The notes under the pieces are model-generated. The model ran no database searches, was not told where the DNA came from, and saw nothing but the letters and a program-made list of their open reading frames with translations. Below, piece after piece: positions 6,057 to 13,078 of a stretch of 64,000 bases of DNA (the stretch's first letter is position 1; every line of letters starts with the position of its first letter). Origin of the DNA: Haloechinothrix_A salitolerans (GTDB lineage Bacteria > Actinomycetota > Actinomycetes > Mycobacteriales > Pseudonocardiaceae); the NCBI RefSeq assembly GCF_039544105.1, contig NZ_BAABLA010000003.1; one strand, given 5' to 3'. A program made the translations under genes and the position numbers.

Positions 6057-7571
6057 TCACCTGGCCGTGGCCGGTGCGCGGGAGACGGCGGGACTGCGCC
6101 GCCCGCGCGCCTCGTCCCACACGGCGTGGAAGCGCTCGGCCGCCGTGTCTTGCCGGGGCGTCAGCAGACTGACGACGATGAGGGTGGCGGTGCCGATGGT
6201 GACGCCCCAGAACACTGGCTGTAGCCCCGCGATGACCGGGTACCAGCCTAGGTAGCCGGTGATCGCGATGGTCTGGCCGACGACGAGGCTTGCCATGGCG
6301 CCCCACTTGGTCGCCCGTCGCCAGAAGATGCCGGCGATGAGTAGCGGGTAGAACACGGCGAAGCCGGTGAAGGCGAACTGCGCGACATCGAAGATGCCTG
6401 GCATGTCCAACAGGGACACCGCGTAGGTGAGCGCGAGTAGGACTACGACGAACACCCGCGCCCAGCGCACCTGTGAGCCGGGCGTTGACCCGCGCTGGTA
6501 GCGGCCGACGATGTCGCGGCTGAGCATGTTGGACAGGGTGAGCACCTGGGCGTCCATTGAGGACATGACGATCGCGAGTAGCGCGACCAGGCCGAAGGCG
6601 GCGACCCAGTCGGGCAGCAGTTGCGCGGTGAGCAGGAAGATGACCGAGTCGGCTTCGGCGCCGATGAGTCCGGGCACCAGCGACGCGCCCCAGAGCCCGA
6701 GCAGGATCGCGGGCACCCAGGTCACCACGAGTGCGACCGGGTAGGCGATCCCGGAGGCACGGAGGTCTTTGCTGCTGCGCGCGGAGATCATCCTGATCCA
6801 GACGAACGGGAACGCGAAGATGATGAACGAGAACAGGATGAGTTGACTGATCGTGGCACCGAGGCTGAAGGGTCCGTCCCAGCTGCGGGTGAGCAACTGT
6901 GGCTGTTCGCGTTGGAGCGTCTCGATGATCCTGCCGGTGCCGCCCGACGCCGTGGGAATGAGCACGACGGCGAGCAGCAGAAAGGCCATGAACAGCAGGG
7001 TCTGCGCGGTGTTGGTCCACGCGGTGCCCTTCATGCCGCCGGCCCAGGTGTAGTAGGCGACGACGATGGTGACGGCGAGCCCGCCCGCCCAGTACGGGAT
7101 GCTGCCGCCGGTGAAGTTCTCCAGCGCGCGGCCGCCGCCGATCACACCGGTGAGGATGTAGGGGATGGTCCAGCCGACGAAGCCGAGGAACATCAGCACA
7201 GCGAGGCCGTCGCTCTGGAACCGCTCACGATAGAACTCGACCGGCGTGACGTAGCCGTACTTGCGGGCCACCAGCCAGCATCGGTAGCCGAAGTAGAACG
7301 ACAGCGGCATCACGAACAGCAGCGGCCCTGCCAGCATGAGCCAGATGCTGATGCCGCCGTGGTAGGCGACGCCGGGCAGGCCGAGCATGACGAACGCGGT
7401 CATGTTGGTGCCGAAGATCGCGGCGAACAGGACGAAGCGGCGCAGGCCGCGGTTGGCGAGGAAGTAGCTCTCGGCGTCGGCGCTGGTCTTTGACGCGGCG
7501 GCGCGGCCGAGCAGCACCATCAGCCCCACGAACGCGGTGGCGCCGACAAGGACGAGGGCGGTTTGTGACAT
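6057..7571 (-). CDS. Sodium/solute symporter (SSS family) permease
   Basis: 504 residues with about 13 hydrophobic segments. N-terminal SADAESYFLANRGL followed by FGTNMTAFVMLGLPG is the hallmark of SSS symporters (PanF/PutP/ActP group), and PVEFYRERFQSDGL and AWTNTAQTLLF are further conserved loops. A sodium-coupled inner-membrane importer for an organic acid is expected; in this setting an aromatic or carboxylic substrate is likely. ATG at 7571 was chosen because the YFLA motif then sits at the usual distance; the upstream frame is Arg/Ser-rich. It follows a small membrane-protein gene by 25 bases, as is typical of two-gene transport units. Confidence 0.85.
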   Translation of the reverse strand: MSQTALVLVGATAFVGLMVLLGRAAASKTSADAESYFLANRGLRRFVLFAAIFGTNMTAFVMLGLPGVAYHGGISIWLMLAGPLLFVMPLSFYFGYRCWLVARKYGYVTPVEFYRERFQSDGLAVLMFLGFVGWTIPYILTGVIGGGRALENFTGGSIPYWAGGLAVTIVVAYYTWAGGMKGTAWTNTAQTLLFMAFLLLAVVLIPTASGGTGRIIETLQREQPQLLTRSWDGPFSLGATISQLILFSFIIFAFPFVWIRMISARSSKDLRASGIAYPVALVVTWVPAILLGLWGASLVPGLIGAEADSVIFLLTAQLLPDWVAAFGLVALLAIVMSSMDAQVLTLSNMLSRDIVGRYQRGSTPGSQVRWARVFVVVLLALTYAVSLLDMPGIFDVAQFAFTGFAVFYPLLIAGIFWRRATKWGAMASLVVGQTIAITGYLGWYPVIAGLQPVFWGVTIGTATLIVVSLLTPRQDTAAERFHAVWDEARGRRSPAVSRAPATAR

Positions 7572-7596
7572 GGCTGGTCTCTCTTCTCGGCGGGGT

Positions 7597-7800
7597 TCAG
7601 TCGTTGTCGCGGGGCCAGACGAGGCGGAAGATGCCCCACAGTGCGACGACCGACAGCGCGGCGTAGGCGAGGAAGTAGGAGAACTGGATCGGGATGCCCG
7701 CCACGACGGGTTCGATCGCCGAGCCAAGCCATCCTGTCCACTGCAGGGCCAGCATGACGAGCACGATCACGCTCGCGGCGGTGACGCGGGTGCGGTCCAC
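7597..7800 (-). CDS. Small membrane protein, DUF3311-like symporter partner
   Basis: 67 residues with two membrane helices (VTAASVIVLVMLALQW and FLAYAALSVVALWGIFRLVW) joined by a Pro/Gly loop GIPIQFSY. Small two-helix proteins of this kind (DUF3311, or YhdT beside PanF) are encoded immediately upstream of SSS symporters and are thought to act with them. It is the first gene of the unit; the upstream region carries an operator-like palindrome. The assignment rests on size, topology and neighbourhood. Confidence 0.7.
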   Translation of the reverse strand: MDRTRVTAASVIVLVMLALQWTGWLGSAIEPVVAGIPIQFSYFLAYAALSVVALWGIFRLVWPRDND

Positions 7801-7861
7801 TTCAAACCTCTCTCCGGTGAGTGGGCTGGGTCACTGGAGAGGAAACATCTAAACGACGGTC

Positions 7862-7877
7862 GTGTCAATAACGACAC
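7862..7877. promoter_or_regulatory. Operator-like palindrome A, upstream of the symporter unit
   Basis: GTGTCAATAACGACAC is a GTGTC-N6-GACAC inverted repeat about 60 bases before the symporter unit. Together with flanking bases it matches the site at 9003-9018 in 19 of 24 positions. An additional ACGAC-G-GTCGT palindrome abuts it on the left. The nearby PaaX-family regulator is the obvious candidate binder. Confidence 0.5.
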
Positions 7878-7955
7878 ATAAATTAGTTGCTTGTCAGGCG
7901 GGTTCGTGATGGCTCGTGTGTCAACACGGCAGCGCCCGAGGGTCTGCCGCGCGGT

Positions 7956-8753
7956 CTACTCGGCCGTGACCTCGTCGAAGTACTGCTCGGCTGGTTGTTG
8001 CAGCAGGTCGTGTGCCTCGATGAAGACGTCGTGGGCGCGGCGTCCTGACCACTGCGTCGGCAGTAGTTCGGCGGGCAGGTCCGGGTCCCGAAACGGGAAC
8101 TTCCGGTAGTCGTAGGTCAACTGCATCCGCTCGACTAGCGCCTGTTTGCCGGTCAGCGTGCCGCGCCGGTAGGTCTCCAGCCGGGGTTCGTAGGTGGCGA
8201 GGAACTCGTTGTAGTCGGCGTCCAGTTCGTCGAGGTCCCAGCAGCGGGCCGCCATGTCGCGGTCGACGGCAAGGCTGCCGGACTGGCAGGTCAGCAGGTT
8301 CAGCCGTACAGCGGGTTCGTCGGCGAAGTGCTCGGCGATCTGCTCGAGCCGGTTATGCGGGCAGATATAGGTCGACGTGGCCAGCGGGCCGAAGCCGAGC
8401 CAGGCGAGGTCCTTGCGAACCCGGTCGCGCACGCCACGTTCAGCCTCGGGTACGGAGTAGATGACCATGTGCCAGTGCCCGTCCCACGGCTCGCGCGCCC
8501 GGGTGAAGATCCGCTCGCGACCCTCGTTGAGCATTTGCAGGCTTCGACTGTTGAGCGCGTAGGAGGTCTCTCTGCCGTCCTTGTGTGCGTCGAACCAGCC
8601 TTCCTTGCGCAACCGGGCCATCACGACGCGCACCGTGCTGTCGCCGACGTCGAAGCAACTCATCAGCGCGCTGAGCGTGCGTAGCCGCGCGGAGCCGCCT
8701 CGGTAGCGGATGTAGTCACCGAACAGGTCGAACACGATCGACCGCGGGCGCAT
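7956..8753 (-). CDS. PaaX-family transcriptional regulator
   Basis: 265 residues. The N-terminal winged helix starts MRPRSIVFDLFGDYIR and includes STVRVVMARLRKEGWF, matching PaaX, the repressor of phenylacetate catabolism that responds to phenylacetyl-CoA. The central part has WHMVIYSVPEAERGVRDRVR and LAWLGFGPL, conserved in the family; the C-terminal region is also PaaX-like. ATG at 8753 has an AAGGAGG site six bases upstream. It is divergent from the esterase gene and sits between two matching palindromes. By analogy it would sense an aromatic acyl-CoA, here possibly salicylyl-CoA. Confidence 0.85.
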   Translation of the reverse strand: MRPRSIVFDLFGDYIRYRGGSARLRTLSALMSCFDVGDSTVRVVMARLRKEGWFDAHKDGRETSYALNSRSLQMLNEGRERIFTRAREPWDGHWHMVIYSVPEAERGVRDRVRKDLAWLGFGPLATSTYICPHNRLEQIAEHFADEPAVRLNLLTCQSGSLAVDRDMAARCWDLDELDADYNEFLATYEPRLETYRRGTLTGKQALVERMQLTYDYRKFPFRDPDLPAELLPTQWSGRRAHDVFIEAHDLLQQPAEQYFDEVTAE

Positions 8754-9002
8754 GCGCTCCTCCTTCGCGGGCACCGGCTGATGTTGCCCGAGTTTCGCAC
8801 GGACAGCGCCGTTGCCGTGTCGCGGCGGGGACGGCGTTTTCGCGGTGTCGTGGACCTGGCGATCGTGCCGAATGGCTGACGGTCGTTGCATATCTGACGC
8901 ATAGTACCCGTTGCTTCGACGTGACTGTCGATGATGTCGCCACCCGAACAGGTGAGGCGCTACGGCTTGACGGGCTAGTTGCGTTGCGTTCTACTAACGT
9001 TC

Positions 9003-9018
9003 GTCTCAATTATGACAC
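9003..9018. promoter_or_regulatory. Operator-like palindrome B, upstream of the secreted esterase
   Basis: GTCTCAATTATGACAC, an imperfect GTGTC-N6-GACAC repeat, ends 16 bases before the esterase ATG, so binding here would block initiation. It is the closest match to the site at 7862-7877. The region 8754-9034 between the divergent PaaX and esterase genes holds no other clear feature. Confidence 0.5.
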
Positions 9019-9034
9019 GTATCGGAGGTCGACG

Positions 9035-11371
9035 ATGACAGCACCGAGGCGACAGCGTGGCCGCCGCGCCCTCCTCCCGATAGTGGTTGGCGCGCTCGCC
9101 GTGTCGATGCTGGCCGTCGGCGACGTCGCGGGCGCGGACAGCACGCGCGGCTCCTGGCGCGACGACGCTGGGCCCGCGATCCTGCACGCCCCGCCGCCGG
9201 ACGCGCCGCAGTTGGAGAACACCGGGATCTGGCACGCCAACCCGACGCGGGTGTGCCTGACCAGTGCCTACCGTGCGGGCGAGTTCCTCTACCAGGGCTG
9301 CCTGTGGGACGACCAGGGCGGCGGCCTTCCGCTGGAGTGGCCCGCTAGCACCCTGCTCAAGGCCTACACCTACCCGGACGATCCCGCGTACCGGGCGAAC
9401 GCGGCCGACCTGGTCGAACTGCGCGCGAAGCCGCACGGGAACACGACGGCATTCCGCATTACCTACAACACCATGACCAATTCCGACCTGGTCGCCACCA
9501 CGATCGCGCTCGGCGCCTCCGCGCAGCCACGCCAGGCACCGCACGGCGCGAACACCGTGCTGCCCGCGCGCACCTTCGTCACCGTGCACGGCGCGCGGGC
9601 CATTGTCGTCGACGCCGCCACCGGCGAGCGCGTCCGCGTCCTTCCCGCGTCGGTCGATCTGACACGCAGGCAGGTCGAGGTGCGCGTGCCCAAGGACGTC
9701 TTTGACCCGACCGGCAGGACCGTGCGGCTCGCCGCCACCGGCCTGTGGGACACCGAGGCGGGCCGGTACCTGACGCCGCAGCCGACCGCCGACGCCGACA
9801 GCCCGGGTGGCGCGTCCATCGGCGATGCCACGCCGTCGGCATTCTTCGACGTCGCGTTCCGCTACGACGAGCCGATGGACAGCGCCTGGCGCGACCGGCT
9901 GCAGAAGCAAGCGATCGCGGACGGCGACATCAGTCAGTTCTACGCCGAGGTCGACTTCACCAAGCTCGCCCGACGAGTCAACGACGACATGACCGGCCAA
10001 CGCGGCGGTGTCCCGAAGACCGGCTACATCCACCGCATTTACCCGACCCACTTCGAGAGTAGACAGGGCAGGCGGCTGCCCGGCGACCCCGGTGGTCCAC
10101 CGGTCGGGGCGTTCAGTCAGCAGAACGGCCTGAACCTGGACAGTTCGGAAGGCTCGTCGGACCGGCCGAGCGGACAGTTCGGCTGGGTGTGCCGCGACGA
10201 GTGTGTGCCAGGTCTGGCCGGGCAGCTGCAGCGGTACCTGATCTACGTGCCCGAGATCGACGCACCCGAAGCCGGTTACGGCTCGCTGACCTGGCTGCCT
10301 GGCTACGCCGAGACCCCGGCCGACTGGGTCACCGGCGAGCGCGACCTCTACCAGTCGGTGGCCAACCGGCCTGAGCATCCGACGGCCGTGATCGCGGTGG
10401 ACGCCCGTGGCGCGGATAATTGGTACTACGGCCAGAGCGGTGCGAGCGTGTTCGAGGCGATGGCCGACGCCGCGCGGCACTACCCGCTCGACCCGGACCG
10501 TCGCGTGCTCGGCGGGTTCTCCAGCGGCGCGTACGGCGCGAACAAGCTGTCGCTGCAGTTCCCGGACGCCTTCGGCAAGGCGTTCATCTGCGACGGCTTG
10601 AACAAAGCGCCGTCGTTCCCCGGCCTCAACGGCGTCGCCGACACGCTGCCGGTCGACACGCTCACCGAGCACGAGAAGGGCTCGACGTTGACCCCGCTGC
10701 TGCCGTCGCGGCGCAACCAGCCGGTGATGGAGTGGGCAGGCGCCAACGACGACTTTATTCCCTACAACATCACCCGTGAGCGCGCCGAGGCCTACGCTGC
10801 CGGTGACTACGACTACGAGTTCATCACCTGGGCCGGGGTGGCCTCGGAGCACGCGGTCATGTGCGACGCCGGGGTGCTCGGCATGCACGCGGGCGGCACC
10901 TGGGACGTGCTCACCAGCTGGCTCGGCGACGGCCAGCGCGCCGTCGACCCCGCGCACGTCACGTACGTGCGCAATCCGCTGATGGACGACCCGGCTTCCG
11001 GGCTGGTCGGCGACCGCGCGTACTGGGTGTCCGACATCCAGACGCGCGAGGACGCCCTTGGCACCGTTGACGTCGTCTCGCACGGCTTCGGCGTCGGCGA
11101 TCCCGACGTGCCGTCGGTTGGGCGTGAGGTGCGCACCGCGGAGGGCAACACCGTGCCGGTGAACCCGTATCTACGGGAGTACCGGCACCTGCCCGAGCCG
11201 CCCACGACGCCGAGACGGAACGCGCTAGAGGTCACCGTGTCCAACATCGGCGCGCTGGTCATCGACCCGGCGCAGGCCCGAGTCGACTGCGACGCCGCCC
11301 TCGACGTCACCACGGACGGCCCCGTTGAGGTGACACTGCTGGGCTGCGGCGAGCCGCGGCGGTTCGGATAG
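9035..11371 (+). CDS. Secreted alpha/beta hydrolase (esterase/PHB-depolymerase-like)
   Basis: 778 residues from the ATG at 9035, which has GGAGG upstream; a longer frame would lack a ribosome site. Residues 1-33 form a Sec signal peptide (RR-rich start, LLPIVVGALAVSMLAVG core, cleavage near VAGA). The C-terminal half contains the hydrolase: nucleophile elbow GFSSG with Ser496, a likely acid in ANDDF (Asp572/573) and a histidine in SEHAV (His606). WLPGYAETPADWV and AVDARGADNWYYG fit prolyl-oligopeptidase/feruloyl-esterase-type folds. The N-terminal 350 residues are of unknown fold. Context suggests release of an aromatic acid from an ester outside the cell; the substrate is not known. Confidence 0.7.
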   Translation: MTAPRRQRGRRALLPIVVGALAVSMLAVGDVAGADSTRGSWRDDAGPAILHAPPPDAPQLENTGIWHANPTRVCLTSAYRAGEFLYQGCLWDDQGGGLPLEWPASTLLKAYTYPDDPAYRANAADLVELRAKPHGNTTAFRITYNTMTNSDLVATTIALGASAQPRQAPHGANTVLPARTFVTVHGARAIVVDAATGERVRVLPASVDLTRRQVEVRVPKDVFDPTGRTVRLAATGLWDTEAGRYLTPQPTADADSPGGASIGDATPSAFFDVAFRYDEPMDSAWRDRLQKQAIADGDISQFYAEVDFTKLARRVNDDMTGQRGGVPKTGYIHRIYPTHFESRQGRRLPGDPGGPPVGAFSQQNGLNLDSSEGSSDRPSGQFGWVCRDECVPGLAGQLQRYLIYVPEIDAPEAGYGSLTWLPGYAETPADWVTGERDLYQSVANRPEHPTAVIAVDARGADNWYYGQSGASVFEAMADAARHYPLDPDRRVLGGFSSGAYGANKLSLQFPDAFGKAFICDGLNKAPSFPGLNGVADTLPVDTLTEHEKGSTLTPLLPSRRNQPVMEWAGANDDFIPYNITRERAEAYAAGDYDYEFITWAGVASEHAVMCDAGVLGMHAGGTWDVLTSWLGDGQRAVDPAHVTYVRNPLMDDPASGLVGDRAYWVSDIQTREDALGTVDVVSHGFGVGDPDVPSVGREVRTAEGNTVPVNPYLREYRHLPEPPTTPRRNALEVTVSNIGALVIDPAQARVDCDAALDVTTDGPVEVTLLGCGEPRRFG

Positions 11372-11402
11372 CACGGGCGGTTCGGCTCGCGGAGGCGAGT
11401 CT

Positions 11403-11443
11403 CAGGTGGCCTTCGGTGCGTATCCCGTACCGAAGGCCACCTG
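11403..11443 (+). terminator. Strong hairpin after the esterase gene
   Basis: CAGGTGGCCTTCGGT (11403-11417) pairs perfectly with ACCGAAGGCCACCTG (11429-11443), 15 bp with an 11-base loop, 30 bases after the esterase stop. No U-run follows, as is usual for actinobacterial hairpin terminators. It separates the esterase from the gentisate operon. Confidence 0.7.
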
Positions 11444-11485
11444 ACCGCGATACCGCTGGCGCATTCCCGGAGACGGCGCAAAAGA

Positions 11486-11501
11486 GTGTCAATCTAGCGA
11501 C
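11486..11501. promoter_or_regulatory. Operator-like site C, upstream of the gentisate operon
   Basis: GTGTCAATCTAGCGAC shares the GTGTCAAT half with the site at 7862 and a CGAC element one base further away. The match is weaker than between sites A and B. It lies about 48 bases before the monooxygenase start, in the right place for promoter control. Confidence 0.35.
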
Positions 11502-11548
11502 GGACGTGTTATATTTGTTTCGCAACGTCGACCCGAAGTGAGGTGCGG

Positions 11549-13078
11549 ATGGTTTCGCGGATCGCATGTGTCGGGGGTGGGCCTGGTGGCCTGTTCTTCG
11601 CCACCTTGGCCAAGCAGGTGATGCCTGACGTCGAGGTCACCGTCTTCGAGCGCAACCGGCGCGAGGACACCTTCGGCTTCGGCGTGGTGTTCTCCGACGC
11701 CACCCTGGCCGGCATCCACGCGGCCGACCCGGTGCTGTTGCGCGGTCTGCACGACCACGGCAGACACTGGGACCGCATCGAGGTGCGGCTCAAAGGCGAA
11801 CGGCTGCGCTGTGGCGGCAACGGCATGGCGGCGATCCATCGCAAGACCTTGCTCTCGCTGTTGCAGGGCCGGGCCGCCGAGGTCGGCGTCGAGTTGCGGT
11901 TCGAGACTGAGGTCGCCGGTCTGTCCGAACTGGACGAATTCGACCTCGTCGTCGCCGCTGACGGAGCCAACTCACGCATCCGCGCCGAGCTCGCCGATGC
12001 GCTCGCGCCCAGCGCCGAGGTCGCGACGGCGAAGTTCATTTGGTTCGGCACCAGCTACCTGTTCGACGGCCTGACCTTCGTCCACGAACACGGCCCGCAC
12101 GGGACGTTCGCCGTGCACGGCTATCCCGTCAGCGACAGCATCAGCACCTTCATCGTCGAGACCGACGAGGCATCCTGGCGCGCGGCCGGGCTGGACGAGT
12201 TTGACACCAGCCAGCCACCCGGCCCCAGCGACGAGAAAACCCAGCGGTACCTGGAGAAACTGTTCGCCGAGCAGATCGACGGGCACCCGCTGCTCACCAA
12301 CAACTCCCGATGGGGCAACTTCCGCACCCGCCGTGCACGCTCCTGGCACCACGGCAATGTTGTGCTGCTCGGCGACGCCGCACACACCGCGCACTTCTCG
12401 GTCGGCTCCGGCACCAAGATGGCCATGGAGGACGCTATCGCCCTCGCCGACGCCCTCGCGGCGACGCCGGACGACCTCGCGACGGCGTTGGACACTTACG
12501 AGCAGGTGCGCAGACCTCAAGTCGCCAAGATCCAGGACTCGGCGCGTCCCAGCCTGTCATGGTGGGAACACTTCGGGCGCTACCACGACGCGTTCGAGCC
12601 CGCCCAGTTCGCCTTCCACTTCCTGTCCCGCAGCATCGGGCGGGCCAAGCTCGCCCAACGCGATCCGGAGTTCGTCGCCATCGCCGAGCACGCCTGGCGC
12701 GCGAGCCACGACGGCCACGACGTGTTGGACACCCCGCTGGAACTGGACGACCTACGGCTCGACGGCCGGTTCCTCACCGACGACGTCCCACTCGGCCCGC
12801 GGGCCATGCGGCTGGCGGCACCCGACACCGAGGCAGGGCTGCCCGCCGTGTTCGCCGAACTTGACGCGCTCGCCTGGCAGCGGCCGAGCGCTGTCGTCGT
12901 CCACTCTGGAACGTCGTTGACACGGGCGCTGTTGTCCGAACAGGCCCGGCTGGTACACGGCATTCCCACGGTGCTCGCGGAGCCGGACGTCGGTTCAGGC
13001 ACAGTCGACCGCGCCGCGACGTTGGTGCTGTCCGGGCGAGCCGACGTCGTCGCGACGTCCGAGGCGGTGGGCGCATGA
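11549..13078 (+). CDS. sdgC: FAD-dependent monooxygenase, salicylyl-CoA 5-hydroxylase-like
   Basis: 509 residues. An FAD Rossmann motif (CVGGGPGGLFFATLAKQ), the DG motif (VVAADGANSRIR) and the GD motif (VVLLGDAAHTAHFSVGSGTK) define a class A flavin hydroxylase. FGFGVVFSD and the overall layout match the monooxygenase half of salicylyl-CoA 5-hydroxylase and anthraniloyl-CoA monooxygenase. Those bifunctional proteins carry an Old-Yellow-Enzyme domain after it; here only about 75 residues follow (VHGIPTVLAEPD, LVLSGRADVVATS), resembling the end of that domain. ATG at 11549 has GAGG upstream; a GTG lies six bases earlier. Its stop overlaps the next start. Predicted to hydroxylate salicylyl-CoA to gentisyl-CoA with NADH. 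Confidence 0.75.
   Translation: MVSRIACVGGGPGGLFFATLAKQVMPDVEVTVFERNRREDTFGFGVVFSDATLAGIHAADPVLLRGLHDHGRHWDRIEVRLKGERLRCGGNGMAAIHRKTLLSLLQGRAAEVGVELRFETEVAGLSELDEFDLVVAADGANSRIRAELADALAPSAEVATAKFIWFGTSYLFDGLTFVHEHGPHGTFAVHGYPVSDSISTFIVETDEASWRAAGLDEFDTSQPPGPSDEKTQRYLEKLFAEQIDGHPLLTNNSRWGNFRTRRARSWHHGNVVLLGDAAHTAHFSVGSGTKMAMEDAIALADALAATPDDLATALDTYEQVRRPQVAKIQDSARPSLSWWEHFGRYHDAFEPAQFAFHFLSRSIGRAKLAQRDPEFVAIAEHAWRASHDGHDVLDTPLELDDLRLDGRFLTDDVPLGPRAMRLAAPDTEAGLPAVFAELDALAWQRPSAVVVHSGTSLTRALLSEQARLVHGIPTVLAEPDVGSGTVDRAATLVLSGRADVVATSEAVGA

Noticed and set aside
6621..7493. 290-codon plus-strand frame inside the symporter gene
   Set aside because: Shadow of the minus-strand symporter: composition is Asp/Glu/Gly/Arg-rich and it has no family features.
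8975..11083. 702-codon minus-strand frame opposite the esterase
   Set aside because: Antisense shadow in GC-rich coding DNA; the plus-strand product has a signal peptide and catalytic motifs.
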